From NCBI GenBank assembly GCA_021208265.1, contig JAJOJU010000016.1, positions 1 through 42,395 of the forward strand: DNA of 42,395 bases. Direction: 5' to 3'. Within the stretch, counting starts at the first letter, position 1. Every line of letters begins with the position of its first letter. Position numbers and translations under genes: made by a program. Below are positions 1 through 8,766 of this stretch, in pieces. The stretch is from Alphaproteobacteria bacterium. GTDB taxonomy: Bacteria; Pseudomonadota; Alphaproteobacteria; Micavibrionales; Micavibrionaceae. Below the pieces are notes generated by a model. That model was not told the origin of the DNA. It was given only the letters and a program-made list of their open reading frames with translations, and did no database searches.

Positions 1-284
1 TTTTTCTTCAGTTCCGGACGAACACTTAAGCCCATGATCCGCAAATCGCCGTTTTCCATGATGAAATGCAGTTGTCCGGCCTGCATATCGTATTCAATCC
101 AGGAAAGTTCCCGCTTGAACGGTTTGTCATGGAATATGGCGACTTTCCCGTCTTCCCGGATGGCAACTTCTATATCAAGATCGCCTGTCCCTTTTGGGTC
201 ATAAACGAAATCGACAATATTGTTGTATACCTGGGGTTCCGGGGTTTGTGGTACTTGGTTGCTGTCTTCCGGGTTATTTTCCAT
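1..284 (-). CDS. Hypothetical protein, 3' part cut off by the window start; paralogue of the gene at 490-876
   Basis: The ATG is at 284, preceded by an AAAGG ribosome binding site, and the frame stays open to the window edge, giving about 94 residues. The product is acidic and polar, with no signal peptide or membrane segment. Residues around IFHDKP, then IEYD, then a Gly-rich strand align with IFHGKP, FEYD and the following strand of the next gene upstream (490-876), so the two look like paralogues. A CtrA-type box lies about 165 bases upstream. I do not recognise the family, and the function is unknown. The alternating short hydrophobic and charged strands suggest a small beta-rich domain, which is inference. 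Confidence 0.7.
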   Translation of the reverse strand, partial: MENNPEDSNQVPQTPEPQVYNNIVDFVYDPKGTGDLDIEVAIREDGKVAIFHDKPFKRELSWIEYDMQAGQLHFIMENGDLRIMGLSVRPELKK

Positions 285-447
285 TGCGCCTTTAGAATAG
301 CGCTTATTTATGACAGCGTCACCCTCTATTGCAAAACCGCCGTTTGTCCTCCTTTCGGTTAGATCTTAATCTTAATTAATTTTAACCCGCGGGGTGGGGG
401 GATGCAAAGAATTTATCTTAAATTTTAAGGGTTTATTTGCTGCGTTG

Positions 448-462
448 TTAAGGATTCATTAA
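448..462 (-). promoter_or_regulatory. CtrA-type box (TTAA-N7-TTAA)
   Basis: This is a perfect TTAA, seven bases, TTAA, the full consensus known for the alphaproteobacterial cell-cycle regulator CtrA. It lies between the stop of the gene at 490-876 and the start of the gene at 284. Unlike the three other boxes in this block, it is not followed by the TGTGAATT element. Further TTAA half-sites occur at 366-385, but with spacings other than seven. Confidence 0.5.
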
Positions 463-489
463 ACCTTGGGCGGCAAGATATTAGGCGGC

Positions 490-876
490 TTAAACGGTAT
501 CTTTTTTGCGTTTGTGAATCATGGGTACATAAAAGCCGTCAAGTGTTTCCCCGTCTTTGGTGCGTACAATGCCCACTTCCTGCGCACGTGTGAAATAGGG
601 GCGCACCAACCATTGAATTTTGACGCCCAGATTCATGATTGTGCCGTCTTTTTTCACGACCGTGACCATGTGATCATCCGGGTCGTATTCAAATCGTTCA
701 ATATCCTGTTCCACTGGTTTGCCGTGAAAAATATAGGCTTCCAGCGTGATTTTATTGACGTAGATATCCATTTCATCCGGCTTGAACAAAACGGGGGCAT
801 CCTCAAGCCCTTTGCCGGGTTTGAAGGCGCTTTTGATCGACGGTTTTGTGTTTCCTTCCGGAGTATCTTCAGACAT
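490..876 (-). CDS. Hypothetical protein, 128 aa, paralogue of the adjacent partial gene
   Basis: This is a complete frame of 128 residues with an acidic N-terminus (MSEDTPEGN), no signal peptide and no membrane segment. The central part carries the pattern IFHGKP followed by FEYDPDD and a strand-rich stretch, which is shared with the protein encoded at 1-284. The C-terminal extension (about 40 residues, ending in a Lys/Arg-rich tail) cannot be compared because the neighbour is cut. The upstream gap of about 100 bases to the large unknown gene at 976 shows no clear promoter or terminator, so the two may be co-transcribed. No known family was recognised. Confidence 0.75.
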   Translation of the reverse strand: MSEDTPEGNTKPSIKSAFKPGKGLEDAPVLFKPDEMDIYVNKITLEAYIFHGKPVEQDIERFEYDPDDHMVTVVKKDGTIMNLGVKIQWLVRPYFTRAQEVGIVRTKDGETLDGFYVPMIHKRKKDTV

Positions 877-975
877 GAAGCTGCGAAATTGAATCAGTTA
901 ACGAGAGGGAATCGCATGAAACAAAACCCCTGACCATCATATCACTGCAAAAAGGCGGGGGGAAGGCTGGATGTG

Positions 976-2840
976 TTACAGGGAAAGCTCGGAAGTGACA
1001 GGTCTGTCCAGAGAGATATCAGTAGTCATGCCTGCTGCGCGGGGCATATGTCTATCGCCGGTGGAAGCATCAATGCCATCGGCGCGCATGCTTGCCGGCA
1101 AGTGTTGTGCGCCTTGTGCTGCAGTTGATTCTCTGTGCAGAAGCGTTGTAAAGGCAACAGGCTTTCCATCGAAATCAACAGCCTGCAGATAAGGCGCTGA
1201 GGCGGTTTCACCCGTGCCCTTGATTTGCTGTACCAGTTGCCCTGAACGGAAGTGAAGGGGCGTATGGGTTGTATCCGCACGTTGCCCCAGTCCGCCATTC
1301 TCCAAACGCGCTTCAATCAATTTGGCATTGCCGGCATCAATATCAACACTGACAGGCTTTTTAAGCCCTTCGGTTGTTGTTTCGTTTGCGGAGCTTTTAA
1401 ATTGTTGCGTCACAGAGGATTTTTTTGTTGGCCCATCAGGATTATAGAACATGCCGCCGCTGCCTGATAAATAAGACCAGGCGGCATAACCAACAGCCAG
1501 AGCCAACGCCGGCCCGATGATGCCTGAACCGATAACGGGTATGTTTTTTATAACTTTGTAGGCCAGAGCCCAGCCTACGCCCACAGCGGCAAGGTTAAAC
1601 ATCCAGTGGTACGGGTTTTCGTAAGGGTTTGAGAGATGGCTTGTGATGGGCTTAAAGGTTTTTGCGACCTCTGATACAACCCCTTTACCGCCATAAAAGG
1701 CGCCTTCTACGCCCTCATGACTGATGCCTGCGCGGCCGCGCTCAATTCCAAATGGCTTCCCTTTTTCATACAGCCAGTTAGTCCATTCTTCGGTTTTTCT
1801 ATCGGCTTCGGCTTGAGCTTCAGCGGCTTTTCTCTTTTGAGTTTTATCATAGTCGGTACCATCGGGGCTAAGCGCCAACGCCGCATACAGGCCCGTTGGT
1901 GGGGTTTTGTTTTCGCCTATTTTCCCTTTGAATTCGGTTATTGCGGGATCTTCCGATGTATTGACGGCCTTGTTCAGCGCAATCAGAAGGTTTCTGTTTT
2001 CGAGATATCCCGCGTTGTTTTGCGTGACTTCCTGGCTTTTTAGAAAGTTAAACAAGTAGGTGTTGTCGGGTTCGCCGGGTGGACTGCCCAGTGCGGCTGC
2101 CAAAGCCACCGCATCAATTTTGGTGGAGTCTTTTTTGAATCCTTCCCAGAAATTCTCGGCAAATATTTTGCCTTGTTCAGCGGCCAGATCTTTGTTTTGT
2201 GCTAGCAGATCTCTGACGGTTTGCTCTTCTGCGCGGGGATCATCTGCTGTGCCTTTTTCTGAGCTGCCTTCAATACGGCCCAGTATTTTTTCCAAGACTT
2301 TGGCTTTTTCACCTGCCGGTGCCGTGGATTTTTTAACTTCGTCCAGCTCGCGGTTCAGATCAGCCAGGGTATATCTTGCCGCAAGCTCCTGCATGCGTTT
2401 TTCAAACTCCAGTTCGCTGGCGGATTTGGCCGGCGTGCCGTCTTCTTTTTTTCTCGACCTCTGTCGGCTTGTTTTTTTTGGTACGGGACGGCATCTTCTT
2501 TGGGCTTTTCTATGGGTGCGTATTTTATTCAGAAGCTCGTCCAGATTTTTTGCCGGGGCACTTTGCCGTTCCCGAAGTTTTCTGCTGCCTGGGCAGAACC
2601 TATAGAAAACAGCGTTGCCAATGAAAATGAGCTGTTTCCAGAAGCATCTGCTTTGAGTACGGGGGCAGGGCCATCTTTTTTATCCGATGATATTGTTGTA
2701 TCAAGAGCAGCTGTTTCTTTAGGCAGATAGGCCTTTAGCCTTGTTTCTACTTCGCCAAGCTTTGTTCTTTTGATCTTGCAGTTCATTATAGACCCTAAGT
2801 ATCCGTTCTCTCTGTTCATGCGGGAGCGCTTTAAGATCAT
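976..2840 (-). CDS. Large hypothetical membrane protein, C-terminal two thirds, frameshifted
   Basis: This continues the frame at 2719-3741. Near 2761-2763 the reading passes from that frame into the one reading LGEVETRLKAYLPKE. It returns at the A-run at 2546-2551 (reading NLDELLNK) and probably makes another short excursion between 2395 and 2530, where a Pro/Glu/Lys linker (PIEKPKEDAVPYQKK) reads better than the Arg-rich alternative. From 2394 to 976 the frame is open for 472 residues: a charged helical part, then two hydrophobic segments (around NLAAVGVGWALAYKVI and GIIGPALALAVGYAAW), then a polar tail. If joined to 2719-3741, the whole protein would be about 920 residues. No family was recognised. 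Two separate genes remain possible. Confidence 0.6.
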
Positions 2841-3741
2841 CCGGAGAAATATCGGTAATGATCTTTATTTCTGCCGCAAGTGATTCTTGTCTTTCTGCCT
2901 TAAAGTTAGCCCATCCGGTGCCGATAATGGTTGTAATTTCTTGATCTAGATGCTTGGTCAGTGCTTTGGATTCTGCAAGTGCGGTCCGGTTTGTTTCACG
3001 CATTCTCAGAACTTCGCTGACGGTATTCAGTACGGCTGCCGGATCTTTGGATGCATACCCGTTTTGTCTGGTAAAGTCATCGATATGGATTTGAATTTCT
3101 GAGGCCTTATACAGGGCGGAGCCGAGAATATGCGCTGCATCTCGCTTGTTGACAATTATGCCGGAGAGCTTGGTTTTCTGATCCTCTGAAAGCTCTTCCC
3201 TTTTTTCCTTTCCCCAATTGTATGAATCTATCTCCAAATTGGGGTCGTCACTTTGAACAATTGTTTGTAATTCTTCCAGCTTGCGGCGGGCATCGGTGAA
3301 TTCCCGCAGTGCCGTTTTAGGGTCTGACAGTGTAAAGGAATTTTCCAGCTTTGCCGCTTCGCGGTCTATGTTAACGCGATAAAGATGCGTGTTGTCAGCT
3401 GCCCATGAATCCCAATCGTAAAATGTTTCGTTTTGGGCGCCGGAACTCCAGATGTTATGAGTCAAAAGTTTTGCCGTGCTGTCGAATGACTTTGGAATAG
3501 CTGTTATCATCCTTGGAATAACAGCATGCCCTCTATCCTCCCAGATGCCGACTTTTTCACCGACAATTTCTCCGGCCTCAAAGACCAGAGGGAGAATAAT
3601 AGTAGCTTTTCCTGCAATTTTTGCGGCACGTCCCAACCAGCCCCATGATGAAGAGACAGCTGTGGGAGGCACAGATAAGGGGGCACCCGGTATCCGGGGG
3701 GATGAGAGATTTTGCCAGTTTCCAGGCGTATTCGTACTCAT
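2719..3741 (-). CDS. Large hypothetical protein, N-terminal part
   Basis: The start at 3741 gives MSTNTPGNWQNLSS, a Pro/Ser-rich N-terminus, followed by a weakly hydrophobic stretch near residues 35-65. The rest is strongly helical and charged and may form coiled coils. As read, the frame ends at 2719 after 340 residues, but the last 12 residues (WRSRNKAKGLSA) look out of frame. The overlapping frame reads a sensible continuation, so the gene probably runs on to 976. The gene is preceded by a perfect CtrA-type box and a TGTGAATT element (3831-3873). Function is unknown. Confidence 0.65.
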   Translation of the reverse strand: MSTNTPGNWQNLSSPRIPGAPLSVPPTAVSSSWGWLGRAAKIAGKATIILPLVFEAGEIVGEKVGIWEDRGHAVIPRMITAIPKSFDSTAKLLTHNIWSSGAQNETFYDWDSWAADNTHLYRVNIDREAAKLENSFTLSDPKTALREFTDARRKLEELQTIVQSDDPNLEIDSYNWGKEKREELSEDQKTKLSGIIVNKRDAAHILGSALYKASEIQIHIDDFTRQNGYASKDPAAVLNTVSEVLRMRETNRTALAESKALTKHLDQEITTIIGTGWANFKAERQESLAAEIKIITDISPDDLKALPHEQRERILRVYNELQDQKNKAWRSRNKAKGLSA

Positions 3742-3830
3742 GCTGTCTATACCCTCTATATTACTCTTTCAGGCCGTATATGGGATAAATTGCCCATCAT
3801 TTTTTATAATTAGCGCTTCACGGCCTGTTT

Positions 3831-3873
3831 ACACAATTCACACAATAAAAGAAAAAGGTTAAAGGAGTCTTAA
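3831..3873 (-). promoter_or_regulatory. Composite promoter: CtrA-type box, N11, TATTGTGTGAATTGTG element
   Basis: On the minus strand a perfect TTAA-N7-TTAA (3859-3873) is followed by exactly 11 bases and then TATTGTGTGAATTGTG. The same order and spacing occur at 6381-6424 and 7091-7137. The box overlaps the stop codon of the upstream gene (3870-3872) and lies about 90 bases before the start at 3741. In CtrA-activated promoters the box usually overlaps the -35 region, which fits this layout. Confidence 0.55.
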
Positions 3874-5183
3874 TCAAGCCCGGATCTTGGGGCGTTATCT
3901 GGTTTTTCCTCCTCTTCTTTTTCTTTGGCGGCAGCGCTGCCAAAAACATTGCTGAGCCCCAGTGCTGAGGCTGCAGATTTTGTAAGGCGTGAAGCCGCTT
4001 GAAATGTAGCTCCTATCGTTGCGTCATAAAGATACGCAGATGCCTTAAAGGGCGCCGTAACGATCTTTGCCGGGGCGTTTAGCAGAGTATTTGTAACACT
4101 GTCGCCCAGTGCTTTTTTGTCAGGCCACCACGGTGTATCTCTTCGTCCGCCTTGAAAAAGTCCAACCTGATAGTTAGAGCCGCCCCATGTGAAGTTCCCG
4201 TCTTTATCAATGCTGGGGTTGTAAACATGGTAATTCCACCGTTGTCCCAGATAGCTATGGCGATACCAACGCCAGCTGTCTTTAATTGATTGCCAGGGGT
4301 GGAACGCCAGATTCCAGAAAGGTTCGTATTTACCATCGGCTTGAATTCTCAGGCCCAACATGCCGTTCATTGCCCGCCGCTTGGCCAGTTTTTTGTCAAG
4401 CTGGTGGCCCCATGTTCGTGCTTCATAGTCCGCCTTGCGGAAGCTGTCGACATCTTCGTCATTCAGCTTCAGGTTTGTGGGGCCCTTACCAAAAACTTCT
4501 CCGGCCAGTGCTGCCAGATTAGCTTCGGAACCTGTCTTTTGACCCATGGGGGTGGCCTGGAATGCTTCGTAGTGAGATGCCAGCTCTGATCTGAAACCCT
4601 TGCCGCGCAGATGAAAGAAAAGCCGGAACAAGGCACGTCCGTTACCGGGGCCGGTATCACCAAGACGGGCCAGAAGCCCACCTTTTCCTGTTAATATCGC
4701 CAGTCGCGCTTGTTTGTCAGCATAAGGCATCATCATGATTTCGCGGACTTGTTCCGTCAGCCACTCAATTTCTTTTTGTTTGTCTAGGACGGCCTTTTTA
4801 GCTTTATCATCAAGTCCGTCCACAACATGGAAGCCGTAGTAAAAGTCGGGTCTGAATCCTGCTTTAAAGACTCGGCCATTAAACTTATATTCGCGCTTTG
4901 CTTCATTCCAGCCATCGCCCGGGTTCATCGGTTGCCCGCGGCTATCTAGACGTCCATGTATAATTTCGTTTGCTTCCTTAAGGGCCGCCCAGTTTGCAAT
5001 AGGGCCTGTGGCTTCTTCATTGGGCCTGTCCCGCACAACAATAAACGGATTGCCGTTTGGTTCCGTATCGGCCTTGGTTTTTGCCTTGGGGATTTTCACT
5101 CCGGCTTCATGAAGGCTCAAAAGAAAGTCCAGATGAGGGTCATACGCACCGGAAAACCAATCCATTTGGCTCATATGCTGCAT
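3870..5183 (-). CDS. Hypothetical protein, 437 aa, Trp/Tyr-rich
   Basis: This complete frame starts 10 bases after the stop of the 340-residue gene upstream, so the two are surely co-transcribed. There is no signal peptide. The middle is helical and charged (DDKAKKAVLDKQKEIEWLTE). Residues of roughly 290-350 are unusually rich in Trp and Tyr (FHPWQSIKDSWRWYRHSYLG and beyond). This is followed by an Ala-rich segment that could associate with membrane (APAKIVTAPFKASAYLYDAT) and a Glu/Lys tail. MQHMSQMD offers three possible Met starts, and I kept the longest. The family is not recognised. Its setting between other unknowns under a CtrA-type promoter suggests a shared complex or structure, which is inference. 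Confidence 0.75.
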   Translation of the reverse strand: MQHMSQMDWFSGAYDPHLDFLLSLHEAGVKIPKAKTKADTEPNGNPFIVVRDRPNEEATGPIANWAALKEANEIIHGRLDSRGQPMNPGDGWNEAKREYKFNGRVFKAGFRPDFYYGFHVVDGLDDKAKKAVLDKQKEIEWLTEQVREIMMMPYADKQARLAILTGKGGLLARLGDTGPGNGRALFRLFFHLRGKGFRSELASHYEAFQATPMGQKTGSEANLAALAGEVFGKGPTNLKLNDEDVDSFRKADYEARTWGHQLDKKLAKRRAMNGMLGLRIQADGKYEPFWNLAFHPWQSIKDSWRWYRHSYLGQRWNYHVYNPSIDKDGNFTWGGSNYQVGLFQGGRRDTPWWPDKKALGDSVTNTLLNAPAKIVTAPFKASAYLYDATIGATFQAASRLTKSAASALGLSNVFGSAAAKEKEEEEKPDNAPRSGLD

Positions 5184-5193
5184 AATCAGGCGT

Positions 5194-6216
5194 TCAATTT
5201 TTTGGTTTTTTTTCTGCTTCAGGTAGCCGCGATGTTTTGTTGAAATCTACTATTTTTTGAACAGCCGCTTTTGCTTGTTGCTCTACCAGCTTGTCTTTCT
5301 TGATCTGAGGAGTTTTTACATCACTTTTTAAGTTCCTTAACGCGATAATCTCTGCTGGTTCTGCTGAGGGGGGATTTTTTTCATCGCTATATACATGCGA
5401 TAGGTATTTAACAGCGGGCTTATTGCCGAGAGATTTTAGTTGCTTGAGGACTTCCTGCTGTTGTTCTTCATTGGTTATGTGTTGAAAAACACTGGTTTGT
5501 ACGTAGGTTAGTGCCTGCGGGTTTAATGCTTTTTTATCGTATAGCTTGTCGAGGATGTCGATGGTCTTTGTGGTATCGATGGTTCCCGTTTGAGGATCAA
5601 AAAATATTTCCTTTATAAACTCTGCCTGCGCCTCAAGTTCTGAAGCGCCGTAAAAGTTTCTATTTGCAAGAATGTCGGCGATCCGGGTTGTTTGATCGGC
5701 ATCATCAACTTTTGCAGCGGCAACGGCTGCCAGATATTGTTTGTGCAATTTCGCTTTTGCGGGGTCAGATGTTTTGTCGCCAGCTTCTGCTTTTTTCTCC
5801 GGGTCTTCCGGAGCATCCGGCGCGTTGCCATTTTCGGGCTTGGGGGCCGGGCCGGGCCCCGCCGGTCTTTGTGAGAAGGCGCCGCTAGCCTCGTGCCTAA
5901 GCTGCCGACCCTTATTCAAAAGTTCCATAGTTTCAAGAATCTGGTGAGCTTGATTGATTCCCCCGTTTGTTTGTGGGGGGAGGGCTCTTAGATCAGCCAG
6001 CAGGCTCAGGAAATCATCTTCAGCCAGCCCTTTTAAAGCAGCCTGCTGTTTGTTTGCTCTAAGCCCCATAAAGGCCTGTAAAGCTTTATCCTGGTCGCCT
6101 TCTTCCATTTCCGCATAACCAGGCAGGATACCCAGATGCTGTTTCTTGGGCGTCAGACCGCCATCCGCATTTTGTGCGGTGGTATTCGTTCCGTCTGTGT
6201 TGCCTTCTTCAGACAT
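5194..6216 (-). CDS. Hypothetical protein, 340 aa, acidic N-terminus, helical
   Basis: The protein begins MSEEGNTDGTNTTAQNADGG, resembling the acidic polar start of the protein at 490-876. Residues 35-100 are helical (DKALQAFMGLRANKQQAAL). Next comes a Pro/Ala/Glu-rich linker (residues about 110-150, GPGPAPKPENGNAPDAPEDP) and a second helical half ending in a Lys-rich tail. No signal peptide or membrane segment is visible, so a cytoplasmic scaffold-like or regulatory protein is plausible. It is the first gene after the composite promoter at 6381-6424 and is followed 10 bases later by the 437-residue gene. No family was recognised. Confidence 0.75.
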   Translation of the reverse strand: MSEEGNTDGTNTTAQNADGGLTPKKQHLGILPGYAEMEEGDQDKALQAFMGLRANKQQAALKGLAEDDFLSLLADLRALPPQTNGGINQAHQILETMELLNKGRQLRHEASGAFSQRPAGPGPAPKPENGNAPDAPEDPEKKAEAGDKTSDPAKAKLHKQYLAAVAAAKVDDADQTTRIADILANRNFYGASELEAQAEFIKEIFFDPQTGTIDTTKTIDILDKLYDKKALNPQALTYVQTSVFQHITNEEQQQEVLKQLKSLGNKPAVKYLSHVYSDEKNPPSAEPAEIIALRNLKSDVKTPQIKKDKLVEQQAKAAVQKIVDFNKTSRLPEAEKKPKN

Positions 6217-6380
6217 GTATATCTATTTCACACCTATTATTAACACTGCTTGTCAGGGGTTATGACCCTGCTTCTTTATCTTTATTTACTTTTATAAATC
6301 CGTTTTCAGTTTCTCGCACTTAATTTCGATAACTTATTGTTTTGTCTTTTATTTTGAGCGCAAGGCGCACTAAGCCCATC

Positions 6381-6424
6381 TCTACAATTCACATGATAGA
6401 GAGGAATGGCTAAAAAATAGTTAA
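6381..6424 (-). promoter_or_regulatory. Composite promoter: near-CtrA box, N11, TATCATGTGAATTGTAGA element
   Basis: On the minus strand TTAA-N7-TTAG (6410-6424, one mismatch from the CtrA consensus) is followed by 11 bases and TATCATGTGAATTGTAGA. The latter differs in a single base from the copy at 7091-7111. It sits about 165 bases upstream of the start at 6216. The rest of the 6217-6449 gap is AT-rich, and I see no gene or terminator in it. Confidence 0.5.
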
Positions 6425-6449
6425 TATGGGAAAAAATATTTCAGGGCGT

Positions 6450-7040
6450 TTACATGCCAGGTTCAGGTCCTGTCAAAACGGGTGCCGTTTGTTCCTGTGA
6501 GCCTAGTAAGCCAGTGCTTTTTATGAAATCATTTACGCTATCAAGCCACCCGTTTTTGGAGGCATACTGCATGGCAACGACCGCAGCAGTGAGCATCAAT
6601 CCCGCCCCCAGAGCGCTGCCACCCCAGCTATGTCCTTTTCCAAAAGCTTGATAGAGGAATGTTAATGTCCCCAAAAGGGCTGGAATACCCATTTTCAGAG
6701 CGGATGTGTCACCTTGCAGCATTTGAGTGGCAGCTTCCTGAGCTTTTGCCATCGCTTTCTCAGCTGCTTTTTCTGCAGCGTTTGCTGCCAGTTCACCGCC
6801 TTTTTCAACAGCAACGGTTACGCCATTTCCTGCTATCTCCATGAGGCCGGACGGCGAAAGATCAACGCCTGTTGCGTCTTTTATAACGGCAGCGCCTTTT
6901 CCATCCAGGGCCAGCTCATCCGCGACCGAGAGAGCCGTAACCCCCGTTGCGCCTTTTGCGGCAACGCCAAAGGTGTTCTTTATGGGGCTTTTGAAAAACC
7001 ACTTAGCCGCTTGTCCGAATAAGCCTGCGAGTTTCCACAT
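6450..7040 (-). CDS. Hypothetical membrane protein, 196 aa
   Basis: The N-terminus is basic and amphipathic (MWKLAGLFGQAAKWFFKSP). An Ala/Glu/Lys-rich helical stretch (ANAAEKAAEKAMAKAQEA, residues about 85-108) may form a coiled coil. Two hydrophobic segments follow (residues about 118-135, MGIPALLGTLTFLYQAFG, and about 140-162, SALGAGLMLTAAVVAMQYA), then a polar tail ending GPEPGM. This suggests an inner-membrane protein with a large cytoplasmic helical part. It is the promoter-proximal gene of the unknown block, about 50 bases downstream of a composite CtrA-type promoter. No known family was recognised. Confidence 0.7.
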   Translation of the reverse strand: MWKLAGLFGQAAKWFFKSPIKNTFGVAAKGATGVTALSVADELALDGKGAAVIKDATGVDLSPSGLMEIAGNGVTVAVEKGGELAANAAEKAAEKAMAKAQEAATQMLQGDTSALKMGIPALLGTLTFLYQAFGKGHSWGGSALGAGLMLTAAVVAMQYASKNGWLDSVNDFIKSTGLLGSQEQTAPVLTGPEPGM

Positions 7041-7090
7041 CTCTCTACCTTAACATTATTATTTTTTATGGCCCCTGTCTGCTAAAGGCC

Positions 7091-7137
7091 TTTTCTATAA
7101 TTCACATGATAGGGGGTGGATGTTAAGAAATGGTTAA
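7091..7137 (-). promoter_or_regulatory. Composite promoter: perfect CtrA box, N11, TATCATGTGAATTATAGA element
   Basis: On the minus strand TTAACCATTTCTTAA (7123-7137) is a perfect CtrA box that even carries the extended TTAACCAT half. Eleven bases later comes TATCATGTGAATTATAGA. The box overlaps the purH stop codon (7134-7136), and the start of the membrane-protein gene at 7040 is about 50 bases downstream. This is the strongest of the four sites. Confidence 0.6.
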
Positions 7138-8720
7138 TGGCGGAAATGACGCATTCCTGTGAACACCATGGCAAGGCCGCGTTCATCAGCCGCTTTGATC
7201 ACTTCATCATCGCGGATGGACCCGCCGGGCTGGATAATGGCGGTCACGCCGGCATCTGCTGCCGCGATCAAACCATCAGCAAAGGGGAAGAAGGCATCGC
7301 TGGCCACGACTGAGCCTTGTGCGAGGGAAACATCCTGCCCCAGCGCTTTAGCGGCATCCATGGCTTTGGAGGCAGCGATTCGTGAGGAATCAAGGCGGCT
7401 CATCTGTCCGGCGCCGATGCCTACGGTGGCACGGTTCTTGGCATAGACGATGGCATTGGATTTCACATGCTTACCCACGCGGAAGGCGAAGAGCAGGTCG
7501 GCCATTTCCTCTGCTGTGGGCGCGCGCTTTGTGACGACCTTCAGATCGGCTTCTGTAATGCGGCCTGTGTCGCTATCTTGCACCAAAAAGCCGCTGGCAA
7601 CGCGGGTATAGGTGCGTGATTTTTCATTCATATCCGGCATGGCGCCTGTTTCCAGCACACGGATTTTATCCTTCTTGGCAAGGAAGGGGAGGGCATCCGC
7701 ATTTACGGATGGCGCGATAATCACTTCCACAAACATCTTGGTGATGGCTTCGGCCGTGGCGGCATCCAGCGGGCGGTTGAGAGCGATAATGCCGCCAAAG
7801 GCGCTGACGGGGTCGCAAATAAGCGCTTGATTATAGGCATCGATAATGCTGCCCGCGCTTGCCACACCGCAGGGGTTGGCATGTTTGATGATGGCAACGG
7901 AAGGGGTATCAAATTCCGCCACAAGCTCGAACGCCGCGTTGGTGTCGTTGATGTTGTTATAGGAAAGTTCTTTCCCTTGAATCTGTTTAGCGGTGGCTGC
8001 GCCGGGGCGGGAAGCTCCTTCGGTTAAATAAAGAGCCGCATTCTGGTGAGGGTTTTCACCGTAGCGTAAGGATTGTGAAAGCACGCCCGCGAAGGAGATG
8101 CGCGGCGGGAAGGCTTCTTTATCTTCCAGCTGGCCGGAAAGCCATGTGGAAATGGCTGTGTCGTAAGAGGCTGTGAGCGCAAACGCATCGCGGGCCAAGC
8201 GGCGGCGCAGAGGGGCTGTAACGCCCTTATGAGCATCCAGATCCGCCAGCACGGCATCATAATCAGCGGGGTTTGTTAGAATAGTTACAAAGTCGTGGTT
8301 TTTAGCGGAAGCGCGGATCATCGCCGGGCCGCCGATATCGATATTTTCAATGCAGTCATCAAAGCTGCCGCCGCCTTGCATGGTTTTCACGAAGGGGTAG
8401 AGGTTGATGACAACCATATCGATGCCCTCAATCCCGTGTTCGTTCATGGCATCCACGTGGCCGGGTTCATCGCGGCGGGCGAGAATGCCGCCATGCACTT
8501 TCGGGTGCAGGGTTTTAACGCGGCCATCCATAATTTCCGGGAAGCCGGTGAAGCTGGAAACATCCTGCACATCAAGGCCCGCATCTTTCAGCGTTTTGTA
8601 AGTGCCGCCGGTGGAGAGCAGCTTGATGCCGTGCTTGCTAAGGGCTGCGGCAAATTCGGTAATGCCGGTTTTGTCGGAGACGGAAAGAAGGGCGCGTGTG
8701 ATGGGAAGAGTGTTTGTCAT
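7134..8720 (-). CDS. purH: Bifunctional AICAR formyltransferase / IMP cyclohydrolase
   Basis: This 528-residue enzyme catalyses the last two steps of de novo IMP synthesis: formylation of AICAR with 10-formyl-THF, then ring closure. The N-terminal cyclohydrolase domain shows [21 protein letters not shown] and [19 protein letters not shown]. The C-terminal transformylase domain has the KHANPCGVA motif and [15 protein letters not shown], and it ends in GMRHFRH, the usual C-terminus. Length is typical and the frame is intact. It stands 46 bases downstream of the cheR stop region in the opposite sense of function, with no obvious shared role. Its stop codon overlaps the CtrA-type box of the next gene. 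Confidence 0.97.
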   Translation of the reverse strand: MTNTLPITRALLSVSDKTGITEFAAALSKHGIKLLSTGGTYKTLKDAGLDVQDVSSFTGFPEIMDGRVKTLHPKVHGGILARRDEPGHVDAMNEHGIEGIDMVVINLYPFVKTMQGGGSFDDCIENIDIGGPAMIRASAKNHDFVTILTNPADYDAVLADLDAHKGVTAPLRRRLARDAFALTASYDTAISTWLSGQLEDKEAFPPRISFAGVLSQSLRYGENPHQNAALYLTEGASRPGAATAKQIQGKELSYNNINDTNAAFELVAEFDTPSVAIIKHANPCGVASAGSIIDAYNQALICDPVSAFGGIIALNRPLDAATAEAITKMFVEVIIAPSVNADALPFLAKKDKIRVLETGAMPDMNEKSRTYTRVASGFLVQDSDTGRITEADLKVVTKRAPTAEEMADLLFAFRVGKHVKSNAIVYAKNRATVGIGAGQMSRLDSSRIAASKAMDAAKALGQDVSLAQGSVVASDAFFPFADGLIAAADAGVTAIIQPGGSIRDDEVIKAADERGLAMVFTGMRHFRH

Positions 8721-8766
8721 GCGAAGGGTTTTAAACCCATCACCCTATCAAACGCAAGAGCGTAAA

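Noticed and set aside
366-385. Cluster of four TTAA half-sites as a CtrA box
   Set aside because: None of the pairs has the required seven-base spacing. Only 448-462 fits.
2060-2605. Plus-strand open frame of 181 residues
   Set aside because: It lies opposite the large unknown gene, has Ser/Arg/Phe-rich shadow composition and no ribosome binding site. The minus strand reads sensible protein.
1-7040. Prophage or secretion-system origin of the unknown block
   Set aside because: No integrase, capsid, terminase, tail or secretion ATPase motif is visible, so I could not support either label.
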